A stretch of DNA of 64,000 bases from Xanthostigma xanthostigma (GCA_963575645.1 OY754464.1:79086948-79150947), one strand, 5' to 3'; positions 46,214-59,074 are shown, numbered from the stretch's first letter. Numbers and translations are program-made. Notes: generated by a model not told the origin, from the letters alone.

Positions 46214-48106
46214 GTTGACAACGTGTCTGTAAATATTTAACAAGATGAAGTATTTTCTTATGTTTTAAAAAGCGCCAGAATAAGTCTTTATTAACTCCAA
46301 AAACATTAAAGACCTCCGCTAGTTTTATTATTTTTTTTTCAATGAAGATTTTGCTGCCGGTGATAACTTATCTATTATCCAAATACTGTCGAAGAAAAAA
46401 TAATTTTAAGAAATTCAAAATAAAATTCTACATTTCATGTAAATTTGTATATATATTTTGTGTATAAATAAACTATTAGCGTCAATAATGACCTTGATTG
46501 CAGATGTAAGTGAATTATTGTAAAATTTGTTTTGATGAAATAAAATATTAAATAAATAATTTGTTATTATTTTTTGTAATGCTTTTCACGTTTTTTTTTA
46601 GGTATCACATTTTCATATTTTTGAAAGTTGAGATCACAAATTTCGCGTAAAATGAAAATTATTTGACGCTAAACATTTCCGCAAAACCGCGAAAGGGTGC
46701 AAATTTGAGGGAACATTTATTATGATACATCTGTCAAAATTGTACCTTCGTGCTATCACTGGAATTTGTTAAAAAAGAGTTAAAAAAACTGTGTTTCATC
46801 AGTTTGCTTGTATTTTGTAAAAATTCAATATTGTAAAAGTTCTTCTAATTTTCGAATTAGTGGAAACTGAGTTCATCATTTATTGGTTTATATTTCACTT
46901 TTTAGAATAAACTGATATTTTCGAATTTTTAAATCAGTTTAAATAACAGACTGAGCTGCCATCTCTAATTAAAATCCAAACTTTTCTTGGGGTAACTTAT
47001 CACTCAACTTTTGCTAACTATAATACACTTCTACTAGCGTGACCTGTGCGAATTATTCGCACTAAATAAGTATAATAATTATCACTTTACAAAATTATTT
47101 TTTAAATATGATTCCAGGTATTCAATTCGTTTCTAATTTTGCACACTGCTTATAACGTTCTTCTTTTTGTTGTATTACAATATGAAGCTCAGATGACAGA
47201 TAGATCGAAGAAATATTTTACTAAAATTGTCATATAGAGGCGCAAGTAGCAAAAGCGTTGAGCTAAGCCGTCACATGGCATCATGAAGCATTGCTGTGAC
47301 GTTGTTCAGCGTTGCCCGTCAGATGGCAGTATGCAATATTTACAATATGAAGTTCAGATGACACATCGAAGTGTTGACGTTGTTTCAAAATTATAGCCGT
47401 CAGATGGCAGACGTTGTTCAGCGTTGCTGTAAATTAATTAATTTACAAAAACAAAAGCAATAATAAATTTTTTAGTTGTAGATGTCAGTAGAGCAAGCAA
47501 TTATCTGTAAAATGATATATAATTTATGTGGAGAAATTGTGTGGTTTTTCTAAAAAGGGAGGCAAACATCTTTAACCTTAGCATATTAATATATTGTATG
47601 ATGATACTGTTTCAGAATAATCGCAATTGTACGTTGCCCTTAATTACTTCATTAACACATAAAATATCAGTTAAGATGAAATGGCGTAATTAAAGCTAGT
47701 AAAAGTATCTTTTAAAATTTAATACCTCTTTGTAAGGTTATGATTAAAAAATCAAAATTCACGATAACTGGCTTCGAAATATTTAGACGGCAATCATCAT
47801 GAATTTAATATGCTTATTCTTTTTTTTTTTTGAGAAACCCTGTATAATTTATGTACGTGTATATTTTTAATGTGCAATAACAAATTTATTGCCTGACTTA
47901 ATAACACCCCGCTGCTTGTCGGATTGCTCTCTGACCTCTTCGCAGGGGCTTACATATTAAATTTATCGTCAAAGAATTTGCGCGATTAGACGTAAGCTGG
48001 CAGCTGCTAATAAGCCTGAAAATAATATCGAGAAAAAGTACCGTATTTTTCGGACTAAAAAACTCATCGGACGATAAGACGCACTCCAAAATAAAATGAT
48101 TTTTAA
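46214..48106. other. Intergenic, no recognised gene
   Basis: AT-rich. At 47170-47430 the blocks CAATATGAAG(C/T)TCAGATGAC and GTCAGATGGCA recur irregularly with GTTGTTCAGCGTTGC. Confidence 0.5.
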
Positions 48107-48858
48107 AATAATAATAATGCGTTTAACGTCCGTTTCTCGACTTTATGCCATAACATACGCCATTCGCACCATTACTATTTTCTATCTATCATACTTCCCG
48201 TTATATTCTACATTTTTAAACTTCCACTTATTAGCAACGAGCGAATGAAGGAATTTTTACGATATTAGGATAAGGTAGGCAAATTTTTGAGCATATAGGA
48301 GTTTGACAGGTAATAGGCCATGACCTTGAATAAGGAACCATCTCGATATTAATTATCTTTTATTCTATACTGAGCATAGGAATAAAATCGCAATCGAACC
48401 ATTAGGGTGCAAACATATTCTTCTGTCTTTTTTTACGCCGTAAGCATTGGCGTATCCAGGAGGGCAAAACAAGCACGGGGGACCCGACTTAAGAAATTTC
48501 TAATTTGCTCCCTCCTGGGCCAAGAACTGAGTACGCCCATGTTAACGTCATAGAAAAAGACAAAGTTTTTGAAACAGAGATACTTTATTCGGATTGAATG
48601 CAAGTACATCAACCAATCCTCTCATCGGAGAAATCAGGGAATTACATCGAAGAAAGAGACGCAGATTTAATTTCGATACGCTTTGTTGCGTTCACTCACC
48701 GCACATTGATTCATATAGTGAATTATTAAATATATGGGAATTATTGAAGGAAACAAGATGGCCGGTACAGGAATAAAATATAAAAAATAAAAAGTCCCCA
48801 GCCACATCTTCGCCCGCCAGGATTCGAACCCGATACCTCCCGAATGCGAGTCTATCAC
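48107..48858 (-). repeat. tRNA-derived SINE, interrupted copy
   Basis: The body matches 48107-48350 and the head side 48725-48858, with about 370 bp of other sequence between. Confidence 0.65.
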
Positions 48859-50935
48859 AACGTCAAAAAAAACTTTGAAATAACGTTTCAAATCCATTTC
48901 GGAATAATTAAAAGTATTCGTGTTACAGAACTGTCACCAAAAACGTTTTCTAGCGCCCATATCGTTTTAAAACCAAAATCCAATTCATCTTTTCCCGTCG
49001 TAAGATATAAAATTATTTACAATAAAAAACATTCTGAGGAGCTGTAAACCTTTTATTAGCTTTACCGCTGGTGTAAAGATTTTTATGTTAACCAATTTAT
49101 AACTTCAAAAGCTGTTGAATGTACAGCTTAATAATTTATATCGGTTGCCACAAAACTAATTGCAAGATACAATTCGTCAAACGAGTGGGATTTTTACTGC
49201 AGGGAGATTCAAGTCGACAACAAAAGGTTTGTTCCAAGCAGTCAGCAAACGGTAACGAAACCGTCACTCGCATGCTCAGTAGCTAAAACGAAAAAATAAA
49301 AAAAAAATGTCTACTTAGCAACGATTATACCATATTTTTTCATTAAATGCGACCACATTTTTTAATGAAAAAATATGGTATAATCGTTGCTAACTAGAAA
49401 ATTTTTTTTTTAATTCTAAATTAATACGGTATATCTCTTTTATATACTTTATTGCATTTTTCATCAAAATATTGTTTTTTACCATGCCAGATTCAATTTT
49501 TAAGCGCCGTGACAGCGTTTTTTCATAAGCAAACCAGCTTTTACAAGGTGGTGTCAAAACACCACCTTAATTTTTTTCTGAAAGAAGGTTTGACATCTAT
49601 TTTCTGCATAAAAATTGGTCTGTCAGCGAAAAAATGTTTTTTACTATAACAGACTTCATAAAAAAAAAAATTATAACAAATGAAGTCTGACAAATTTATT
49701 AACAAAAATTGTCAGCCAGACCAATTTTTTCAAAAATGGTACATTATTTACTTCAAATTGTATAAATTTCAAGCAGGTGTTTTGGAAAAATCATGTTTTA
49801 TTGCCAAAAACGGAAATATCAAAAATTTGCTATCCAGCTCCCAGAAGCAGTTAGAGGTATTTATAGTGAATAGAGAATAGAAGAAGACAAAACATAGTTG
49901 CATAATAGTTTTTATACTCACACCAAAAATTGCCGTCTTTAATGACAATGCAGTGTCTCCAAAACTTTTTTATTTTCAATTTCTGAACTTCATGGATTTT
50001 TTAAGAAGGCGATAAGAAAGCAAAAATTGCAGGATTTTGTCTAAGACCGTTTTAAAGACAGGTCTAATATTTAGTTTTTGTATTCATCAAATCGTTACAC
50101 GGAACAATAAATTTTGATATTTACTACCTATCTCTTTTGCATTTTCTGATAATAACATCAAAATATATCAATTCCGTGTTAAATCTATATAATTTACAAA
50201 GATATTATGCATGCATAATAAGCTTGATAAGGAAACAAAAGAGGAATTAATGTTTCAGCTTTTCAAGTCTAAATATTTCAATACTGTACAATTACAGACA
50301 TGACCTTTTGAGGACTGCAGTATACGCTGTATTCGACATTACGCAATCTATAAAAATCCGTCAGTCAATAATATAAACAAAAATGTATCAGGCGCCGCAG
50401 CCTTTCAGAAAAAAAAAATTATACACAAACTGGCTCTTACCCGCGACTTCGTCTGCGTGGAATTTATGATTGTAAACTTGGTATATTTGAATAAAAAACG
50501 AGTTATTGGAAAATGTCGAAAATCGACTAAAAACGAGAAAATGTTCTTAGTCTTAGGTTTCTTTTTGGACAATTTTGGAAAATCTCTCGGAACCGATTCA
50601 AATTTGGTATAGTCATATTATAGAGTAGGTATACCAGCTGCTGTTATCCTCGCGGCTTCGCCCGCGATTGAAATGAAACACAATAAACAACAGTAGTGGC
50701 TATGCGCTGTCTGTCTACTAAGTCAGTGTTAAAGTAGATTACTGATTAGCCCTCTAAGAAGAAAAATTTTCAAAAATCCTTTCTGAGTACTCACTTACGC
50801 CATATAAGAGACTTCTGTGCAAAATTGCATGCTTCTAGACCCACTTGTGCGTTGTGCGGTCAGTATGCTAGAGTTTTAACCAAGTGAATAAACCCCCGTA
50901 AGGGATGATTTTTCAAAAATCGTTTTTTAATACAC
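48859..50935. other. Intergenic; foldbacks but no recognised gene
   Basis: Holds a 79-bp hairpin (49315-49393) and an imperfect foldback (49552-49787; AAAAATTGGTCTGTCAG and complement). A diverged copy of part of the 51 kb palindrome arm (TTTGCTATCCAGCTCCCAGA) lies at about 49826. Short frames are spurious. Confidence 0.5.
49315..49393. repeat. 79-bp near-perfect hairpin
   Basis: The arms TTAGCAACGATTATACCATA + TTTTTTCATTAAA and complement enclose a loop of about 14 nt. Size and shape resemble a miRNA precursor, but a tiny MITE is equally likely. Confidence 0.8.
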
Positions 50936-51996
50936 ATCCACGTTATATAAGGAACTCATGTACCAAATTTCATTACGCTAGACCAACCGGTTTAGGCAGT
51001 GCGTTGTCTGTCAGCCTTTTTGGGACTTTTTTATTAGGAAAAAATATGAAAAAAGTGCAATTTATTTCAATAAAACGTAAATATCAGAAATTTGCTATCC
51101 AGCTCCCAGAAGCAGTTAAGAGGTATTTATAGTGAATAGAGAATAGAAGAAGACAAAACGTAGTTGCATAATAGTTTTTATACTCACACCAAAATAAATA
51201 GCGAATAAAGACTTGTTATCTAATGAATTATATTTTTAAAATTCTAACCCCTTCCACAGTCAGGGCCGAACTCACCCACTTTGACCTTTTTGAAACCTAA
51301 AAATAGTTGAGAAAAGTAAATTCAAATATTTCGTTTTTTGAGTGTATAAAGAGAATTCTAAAATATCGGAAAAAAATAGTTTTTAGTAAAAAGAAACATA
51401 TGAGCACATTTTTATTTATTTGTTTATTATACACAGTTGTCCAACATAAAGATTTGTAAGATTTGCAGTTGGACTTACTTTTCTGTTGGACAACTGTGTA
51501 TAATAAACAAATAAATAAAAATATGTGCATAATATGTTTCTTTTTACTAAAAACTAATTTTTACGATAATTTAGAATTCTCTTTATACACTCAAAAAACG
51601 AAATATTTGAATTTACTTTTCTCAACTATTTTTAGGTTTCAAAAAGGTCAAAGTGGGTGAGTTCGGCCCTGACTGTGGAAGGGGTTAAAATTTTAAAAAT
51701 ATAATTCATTAGATAACAAGTCTTTATTCGCTATTTATTTTGGTGTGAGTATAAAAACTATTATGCAACTACGTTTTGTCTTCTTCTATTCTCTATTCAC
51801 TATAAATACCTCTTAACTGCTTCTGGGAGCTGGATAGCAAATTTCTGATATTTACGTTTTATTGAAATAAATTGCACTTTTTTCATATTTTTTCCTAATA
51901 AAAAAGTCCCAAAAAGGCTGACAGACAACGCACTGCCTAAACCGGTTGGTCTAGCGTAATGAAATTTGGTACATGAGTTCCTTATATAACGTGGAT
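50936..51996. repeat. Large palindrome, arms of about 510 bp
   Basis: The left arm 50936-51446 and right arm 51484-51996 are near-identical inverted copies around a 37-nt spacer. ATCCACGTTATATAAGGAAC at the left is mirrored at 51977-51996; CCAACA/TGTTGG closes the centre. The direct repeat TCGTTTTTTAA flanks it (50920-50930, 51997-52007). No coding. Confidence 0.9.
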
Positions 51997-52251
51997 TCGT
52001 TTTTTAAAATGGTTTTTCCGACATAAAAACATAAAAAAGCAAGGAACATATTGTCTCTGAATCATAGATATATTACCATAGAGTACCTACGCGAGAAAGT
52101 GTCTGCAATTAAGAGAGAGAGAGAATAGTTTCTCATCTCTATGATAACTAATGATGCAAAACAATGCTGATTTGAGTAAACACATTTCTGGTTGTCTGCA
52201 GCGTTCTCTCCCTTAACTGAGAACACTTTCATTTATTCGGAACCCATAAAG

Positions 52252-52445
52252 GACCTCTGGTGAGAAATGCGCCGAACTATCCTAAGGGGGGTTTTTGGCA
52301 GGTAAACTATGGAGGCATAAGGTAAATATTGATTTAGAAAAGCATGATAGAGGCTAACCTAGCCTCCACCATGCTTTTCTAAATCAATGTTTACCTGTCA
52401 AAAACCCCCCTTAGGATAGTTCTGTGCATTTCTCACCAGAGGTCT
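52252..52445. repeat. 194-bp foldback
   Basis: The arms (GACCTCTGGTGAGAAATGC and complement; CTATCCTAAGGGGGGTTTTT) pair over a few-base centre. The left arm has an extra block of about 20 bp (near 52308-52328). Confidence 0.85.
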
Positions 52446-53064
52446 CACCATTCCTTTGGATTCCGAATGGCAAGCATATGCACTAGCGTACTCTAGTTAC
52501 TTATATCTCTTTGCTCCGAATACTTCATTTTAGGTGTCTTTGGTATGTTAGTGTAGTGAAATTTTCACTGAAAAGTTAAGATCTACACTACACTAAAACC
52601 AGGCGCGGTCCGAAGGGGGGGTCACAGGGGACATGACCCCCCAAAATCTAAGGTCATATTGAAAAATCTCAAAAATTTGCCAAATAATAAAAGGATATTT
52701 TTAGCTATCCCCTAACAGCGATAAATTTATAGTTTCTATTTGTTTTATAGGTAATGTATAAAATAAAATTGTGTCTTGTGCAATAATGTTTATTTTATTC
52801 CAGATACCTATTTTTTATTAGTGTAGTGAGTGACCCCCTCCAAAATTTCAGGCTGCGACCGCACCTGTCACTGTGTTCACATATTTTTGTCAAACATATA
52901 AGTACACTAAGAAAAAAATCCTCGCCGAACTCAAAACTTTAAATGTTGAGCGCCAAAAATCTTACAATCTCTGTCTACAAACGTTCAAAGAGAACTGTCT
53001 GGCGCCTCGCACCATACAGTGCCAGACGGTTTTCCGTGTTCCCTTAGCACGCAGCCTAAATAAA
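52446..53064. other. Intergenic, no recognised gene
   Basis: AT-rich with a G-run (GGGGGGGTCACAGGGGACAT) at about 52614. No gene seen. Confidence 0.45.
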
Positions 53065-54096
53065 GAACTTTTACTTATGAAGTTATTTTATGAAATTATT
53101 TTTGACGTAATATCGTCTTATAAATTGATGAATCACCAATCTTAGAAATTGATAAAACACCGGCTGCATGCACGAAAAAGTGTAACGTTCCTAACGTTCC
53201 GCCTGACCCTGTGCGTGCTTTTCTCGAAAACGGCCCTAACGATTTGGATGAAATTTACTGAAAAGGGATTTTGGGGGGCAAAAAATCGTTTTAGCTAGGT
53301 CTCATCTCTCGAAAAAATCGTTTTCATACAAATTTTATCATTATAAAAATCAATTTTTTGACGTATGAAAATACTTAAATATTGTAAGTAGGTTTTGGAA
53401 TTTTATATAAACAATGAAACAATTGTTTTCAAAATATTATGACAATTAATCTTTGAGACTTAAAATGAATACGAAAGAAAGAGAGTTAAAAAAAAAACAA
53501 TTATATTATACGTGGTGAGTAATTTTAATAAATAAAATTAACCTAAATTTGAAGCAAAAGATGCAATATCATAGATTCGAATTATTATAATTATTATATA
53601 AATTTAGGTTATGTATTACGGAATACGTTATCGCGTAAAACTATCGTCCGTAAACCGACTTTACAGACAACCAATTTTTTTACAGTATAACGGACACTTA
53701 AAAATTTTCAAAATTAAAAAACTTCGAAAAAAGTCAATTTTTTTAGTGTTCCGGTAGTATGCAGTGGCAACAAAACAGTGGCGGTGAGGCAGTGGCAACA
53801 GTGTGCGCCTAGCCTCAGGGAATACTGGGCCGCCGGTCCTTAGCTCCGTGGGCTGGTCCGGTTCGCGTAGCGGCGTGATGAGTTAATTTACTTTATTTCG
53901 AACAATTATTTGACAATTTTCCCGGTTACTTTTTAGGTCCCAGACTGAGTGGCAATAAAACACTTTTGTCACTGCATGCTTACGGAACACTAAAAAGATT
54001 TTGATTTTTTTTCGAATTTTTTTAATTTTGAAAATTTTTAAGTGTCCATATCACTGTAAAAAATCATTTTATAAAATAACTTCGTGAGTAAAAGTT
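53065..54096. mobile_element. Nested foldback elements
   Basis: The outer arms AACTTTTACTTATGAAG/TTATTTTATGA (53072-53100) reappear inverted at about 54066-54096. Inside are an ACGTGATAACGT-family MITE (about 53104-53680) and a second foldback (53684-54056: ACACTTAAAAATTTTCAAAA and complement). Confidence 0.6.
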
Positions 54097-54100
54097 TTTA

Positions 54101-54545
54101 TCAACACGCGTGAGTAATATATAAATTCGGGGCCCTGCTAAATTCGGGAGAAATAATAAATTACTTCATGTTGACGCGTAGAGTGCTAATAATGAGCCGA
54201 AACTGTACGATAATGTATTACTGCACAGTTTCTGTACCAATAGGAACGCGGTAGCGATTTGTATATATGAAAACAGCATCGCGATTCAGCGAAAGTCAGG
54301 GCCATCTTGTGTGCATCGAGGGCGGTGGGTACGTCAATCAATGAAGTGATTTATTATTTTTCCCTCTTTTATCAGGGCCCCGGTTACATATTAGTCGTGC
54401 TAGTTCAATAAAGTATTATGTGCGACCATTGATTAAAGGAGAATATTCCACTCGCGTGTTACCGCACTCGCTACGCTCGTGCGGCAAATTTCACGCTCAT
54501 GGAATCTTCTCCTTCTCTCACTAGTCGCACAATATACTATTTATC
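54101..54545 (+). repeat. Dispersed repeat P, copy 2
   Basis: Direct-orientation partner of 45278-45780 with small deletions. Confidence 0.8.
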
Positions 54546-56394
54546 TAGGCCGCATGCTGACGAAACACTAAAAAGAAATTAACTGTTTTCAAAAATTGTG
54601 AATTTTGTAATCTTTTTTAATTTTTTTTATACTTATTTCTCGTCGATGTAAGTATGTTCTAAATGCCAGGTTAATAGAATAAGAATTTATATTCAAACTA
54701 AATTAAAATAATCAAAACGAAAAACATTTTAATAAAATAAAATTTACTGAAAATGAATTTAATAATTAGAAAAATATTTACAAACATTCATACAAAATAT
54801 AACAAAAACATATGCATTTACAGTTGTATATTAATATGACGTATATCATATTTTAAAATATAAATATCGATTTAAAAAACAATATATAAACTATTTTATT
54901 AGCTATTATTACAAGAATTATGGTGAAGTTAATAAATATTTCCACAAGACTTTGTAGTTTTAAGTACAAATTGCCGCAGCTTTTGCGATAAAAAATAAAA
55001 CCTTATATCAAAATATAATCTTTATGTTTTAATATCTACAATCATAAAATAACAGATTAAAAAGATATTATTAAACTAAAATATATACACTACAAAACAC
55101 ATATCCGGAAAAAAAAGAAATTTAAAAACCGTTCAATCTGCCTAGTTTCTGAACGACAAAACAAAACACATTCAAAAAGCTGGTTGTTTTTGTAAGGTCA
55201 TGAGGCATAAATTATATGACGCAAGACTACTGGTTTTCCTAGCATCCGCTGAGGGACTAAATAGTATAATATTACACCACAAGGGCCGAAAGTTTGATAT
55301 CTTCCCCTGCGCGCCATGATGCCTGAGGCGAAGAGCAAGATATCAAACTTTGGGTCCTTGTGGTGTATACTATTTTTCTTCGTAAGTACGCTTATTAAAT
55401 ACATTAATTAATTACGTATTAATTACATAAAAAACACAGATATATTCCAAGCAAACAGCTTTGAGGTTATACATAAAAACACGAATGACAGCTGTTCGCG
55501 TTATTAGCTAAAATGTAATAGGGTTGCTATGGAAACGATGTCTAAACAACAGTTGATGGGTTATTGTTTTTTTACTGCCGCCCGAACGTACGTACTTCCC
55601 CCACCAATGCGTAAATGTTCTTTCTGCCTTACAATTGATGCCGAAAGTATGTACTTTCGATCGAGGTATGAAGAAAAATACATTTTAATTTCTGTCTCTC
55701 GACTCTTACTATTAATAATGTCGAAATTATTAAAGTTGAAGACGCTAATTATCTCAATTGTCGAGCATCTATATTCGACAATCTGTCAGTTACCACTTTG
55801 TCAAATGGTAGTGTCCCTTGCTCTCATTGAAATTAATCTAAAATCATACAAAATCAATACTACCGGCCCATTTACACAAAAACAACAATAATTTACTGCT
55901 TTGGTTTTTAAATAACCTTTGTTTAATATTTATTAATGAATTTATAATACATTAACGATACAATACATACAAAAATAACATTATAAAATAAATACGAAAT
56001 CAGCAACTTTTTACGCGATGACATAATACTGAAAATATCTGCAAAAGTTTCTATAATTATTATTAATATATGCAATTCCCATACATTGTTTATAGTTTTG
56101 TTATTAAGTAACTAAAACCACGATTTACACAAAGAAGCGAATAATTTTTGTTAAAATTGCAAATTGAAATCTTTAGTTGAGTCGAGAGCTAAGCGTGTAA
56201 GAAGTCAATAAACACATCTCTAAAGTAATTATGCAAATGAGGTCAAGTTTTCGATTCAAAATTACCGTTACAAATATCGCGTATGAACATTCTGTTAATA
56301 AAATCGTTGCGTTGGCTCATAAACGGTCACAAAAAATGTTTTGGCGATGACTCAATGCATCGAATTGGGTCGGATTTTAACTATCGCTCCAAAC
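54546..56394. other. Intergenic; one short foldback, no recognised gene
   Basis: AT-rich. A 120-codon + strand frame at 55529-55891 has no domain pattern. The foldback 55259-55374 pairs ACACCACAAG and AAAGTTTGATATCTT with their complements. Confidence 0.5.
55259..55374. repeat. 116-bp foldback
   Basis: Arms of about 42 bp (AATAGTATA, TACACCACAAGG, AAAGTTTGATATCTT) around CCCCTGCGCGCCATGATGCC. Confidence 0.8.
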
Positions 56395-56730
56395 CAGGGG
56401 TCGGCAACCTTTTGAGACGGAAGAGCCAAAAGTTACAATTTACAAAATTTCCCAGTTTTTAAAGAGCCACTAAACATTTTCGTTTCAGTATTATAGTATT
56501 TGCTTATAATATATATATTCGAATACGACACGTCGCGACGGGGGCGGTGCGGGTGAGACGCGAGTGGGAAATGGCTGAGAGATAGACATGGTGCGCAATC
56601 ATGGATCGATTGGACGATTTTTAAGGGTTTATATAATAATTTTTTTTTTTGCATATATGGAACTGGAGAGCCGCAACTTTACATCAAAAGAGCCGCATGC
56701 GGCTCGCGAGCCACAGGTTGCCGACCCCTG
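56395..56730. mobile_element. hAT-type MITE with 8-bp target duplication
   Basis: The ends CAGGGGTCGGCAACCT and AGGTTGCCGACCCCTG are flanked by CTCCAAAC (56387-56394, 56731-56738). AGAGCC motifs at both ends. Confidence 0.92.
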
Positions 56731-56783
56731 CTCCAAACGAATATTCTGCAATTGTTTATTTTTCGATATCGATTAACGATATA

Positions 56784-57180
56784 AATAAAATTCTTGTGTG
56801 ACAATTTTGGCCGCGCTAATCTCCGAAACCACTGAACCGATTTTAATGAACTTTTGTAAATGTGCCTTGCTTGGTGCAACTTACGCTATAGGATAGTTTT
56901 TATTAAATATTTTGTACAAAATTACGGTGTTTTGTCAAAAAAAAAAACACCGTTTTAGTAACATGTAGCTACATCTGATAGAACTTGTTAAAGGCCATTA
57001 GTTCAGAAGCAAACAAAAAAATCCTGTTTTGGTACCATGTAGCGACATCTGACAGAATTTGCTCAAAGCTATTAGTTCAGACATTTCTGCGCTGTAGTCG
57101 TTTTCATTACATTTCGCAAAATTTTTCGATAACACAAATTATATCTATCGCGCCCGGGTGAAACCGGGACGTACGGCTAG
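56784..57180 (+). mobile_element. Helitron (second subfamily)
   Basis: The left end is degenerate (AAATAAAATTCTTGTGTGAC). The hairpin CGCCCGGGTGAAACCGGG and end GGCTAG|T are intact. Confidence 0.75.
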
Positions 57181-57519
57181 TAAAAATATAGAAGTACGTA
57201 ATAAATAAAATAATTGCTTACCAAAAACATTTGACAATCATATAGATATACACATAAAGTTAAATAAGTCTTTCTTAATAAATTCGATTTAAAACAATAC
57301 ATTCCTTCCTTTTCGAACTTTGCCGCCATTTTCGCGCGACAAAAAAGAAGTTGTAGTATAATAACCGGATAAAACGTTTATATCAAGGAAGTTTTAAGTT
57401 GAGAGAAAATACGGCGGTATACCAGAGAAGCGCACTCGAACCTGCGCAAAAAACTATTCTGAGACCAATCTGCGCATGTCGCGAGCGCGTGTTGTTATTT
57501 TGAAATGTCGTTGGGCTCC

Positions 57520-58076
57520 ATATAGGCTGTGTGCACGAAGCCTACTAGCGCCGCTAGTGGGTAATAGAGAATTATTGAACTCACTTTTTGTGGAAATCGC
57601 GGCATGTTTCCAAGGTGATAAGTCAAAAACTTTAGTTGGCCATGATGTGTCAAAAAAAACGTAATAAAGAAAACTAATGTTGATTTTATATACTACCATA
57701 AAACCATTATATAAACAGCATAGCATAAAAGGTACGTGAGAATTATTTATTTATCAATTATGACGTACATTATATAAATAATTAATTTGTTTACACTGAC
57801 AGCGGAACGTCAAATTAGGGCGCCAATGGTCTTTATTTTATTTAAATCGCCATCAGCGCAACAGCCCGGAGGCCGGAACACAACAAGCATTTCCAAATCA
57901 ATTAGTTTTCCTATGTTTTCTTTGTAATTAAAAAACTTCATAAAATTATAACTATTTTCACTTTTAATAAACATTGCTCATTGGCATACGGAAAATTGGA
58001 GTTAGAAGTTTCCCCTAGTGCTCACCACAAACGCTCGCATCGAAAAATTTGTAACTCCCTGCACATAGCCCATTGC
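57520..58076 (-). repeat. Dispersed repeat Q, uninterrupted copy
   Basis: Reverse partner of 18893-19848 and the empty-site reference for the foldback there. It lies just downstream of the LHFPL-family stop codon and may supply its poly(A) signal. Confidence 0.75.
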
Positions 58077-58209
58077 TGCGCGAAGTGCCGCATTTCATAC
58101 CGTATACCTCCATATTTTGTCTCAGACGACTAATGTCTAAAGAATGGCAGTTCGTCCTCCTTGGATACACGAATAAAATCTTTAAACTTTTATAATTAAA
58201 TCAGTTTTG

Positions 58210-58427
58210 TTAAAGTTGAAAATTGTGCATGCTCGTCGAATATTCTGGCCTGTAGCCGTGCTGCACCGACGCCTTTGAGCGCGCCGTTCTATTCGAAAAC
58301 TGGGAATATGTGTCGTCGCCTCGGCCTGGATGACCGGGATGCATCAGCAAAACGGGATGCAAGTTGAGCGATTTTCTCGATCCGGCGACACTCTGGGCGT
58401 CCGTTACAAACGCTCCGTTAACTTCGC
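58210..58427 (-). CDS. LHFPL-family tetraspan protein, last coding exon (cytoplasmic tail)
   Basis: The acceptor ttgttttcag sits at 58430-58428 on the - strand. The first two bases complete the Gly codon started at 63746, giving a continuous LYK-GEVNGAFVTDAQSVAG. The exon encodes 72 further residues to TAA at 58210-58212. It carries SVAGSRKSLNLHPVLLM, a DDTYSQFS segment and a C-terminal HNFQL. No membrane segment is present, so this is the cytosolic tail after TM4. The link to the 63.7 kb exon rests on exact splice phase, the same strand and the absence of other good candidates; I also recall similar SVAGSRKS/LL(M/Q)P tails in insect LHFPL proteins. The stop lies only about 134 bases from a repeat copy (57520-58076), so the 3' UTR probably runs into mobile-element sequence. 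AATAAA on this strand occurs at 57837-57832. Confidence 0.82.
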
Positions 58428-58575
58428 CTGAAAACAACAAAATCGGTTTAAAAAAATGGCCGCTTTGCAGTTTAAAAAATTTGATTGGAGATTACTTTTT
58501 TTAACAAAAAAATCCCCAGCTGAAAGATCCCCAAATACCTCATACATCCGTAAATTTTGGATATAATTATATAGG

Positions 58576-59074
58576 TGATTTTTAAGTTGATTCTTTTTTT
58601 AACAGCGTGTATAGAAATCAAATAGACGAACAAATATTTCAAGTAACTTTTTTATCAAAACTCAAAATTAAAAGAGGAGCGGGCTTTCAAAATCTTCTTA
58701 AATTTTATCATATATTAAGGTCGGTCCTGGCGTTATATTGTTATGTCACTGTTATGTTATGTCATTATCAAGTATTCACAGAAGTTGTTCGAAGTTGTAG
58801 GACACAAAAGATGCGTGCGTCGTAGCCATTGCTTGTAGTAAGGATAAGGGCCTTCCGCGAATTATTTGGGATGCATTTCCGATTCGTGCTATCATTTCTT
58901 CGCGAGTGTTAAGCAGGCTTTTGAATTAATTAAATAAATTTTAAAAAAATTCATTAAACTTTCAAAGGCCGTTTCTCTCTAATTTTTGAGTTTTGATAAA
59001 AAAGTTACTCAAAATTTGTTCGTCTATTTGATTTCTACGCGCTGTTAAAAAAAGACGAATCCACTTAAAAATCA
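58576..59074. mobile_element. MITE with long TGATTTTTAAGTTGATTC ends, in LHFPL intron
   Basis: Ends TGATTTTTAAGTTGATTC and GAATCCACTTAAAAATCA. Inverted similarity extends about 90 bp (AACAGCG, ATAGAAATCAAATAGACGAA). Relative of 34938-35790. Confidence 0.8.

Noticed and set aside
55529..55891. 120-codon + strand ORF
   Set aside because: No domain pattern, low-complexity hydrophobic stretches, no splice or composition support. Long chance frames are expected in this much AT-rich DNA.
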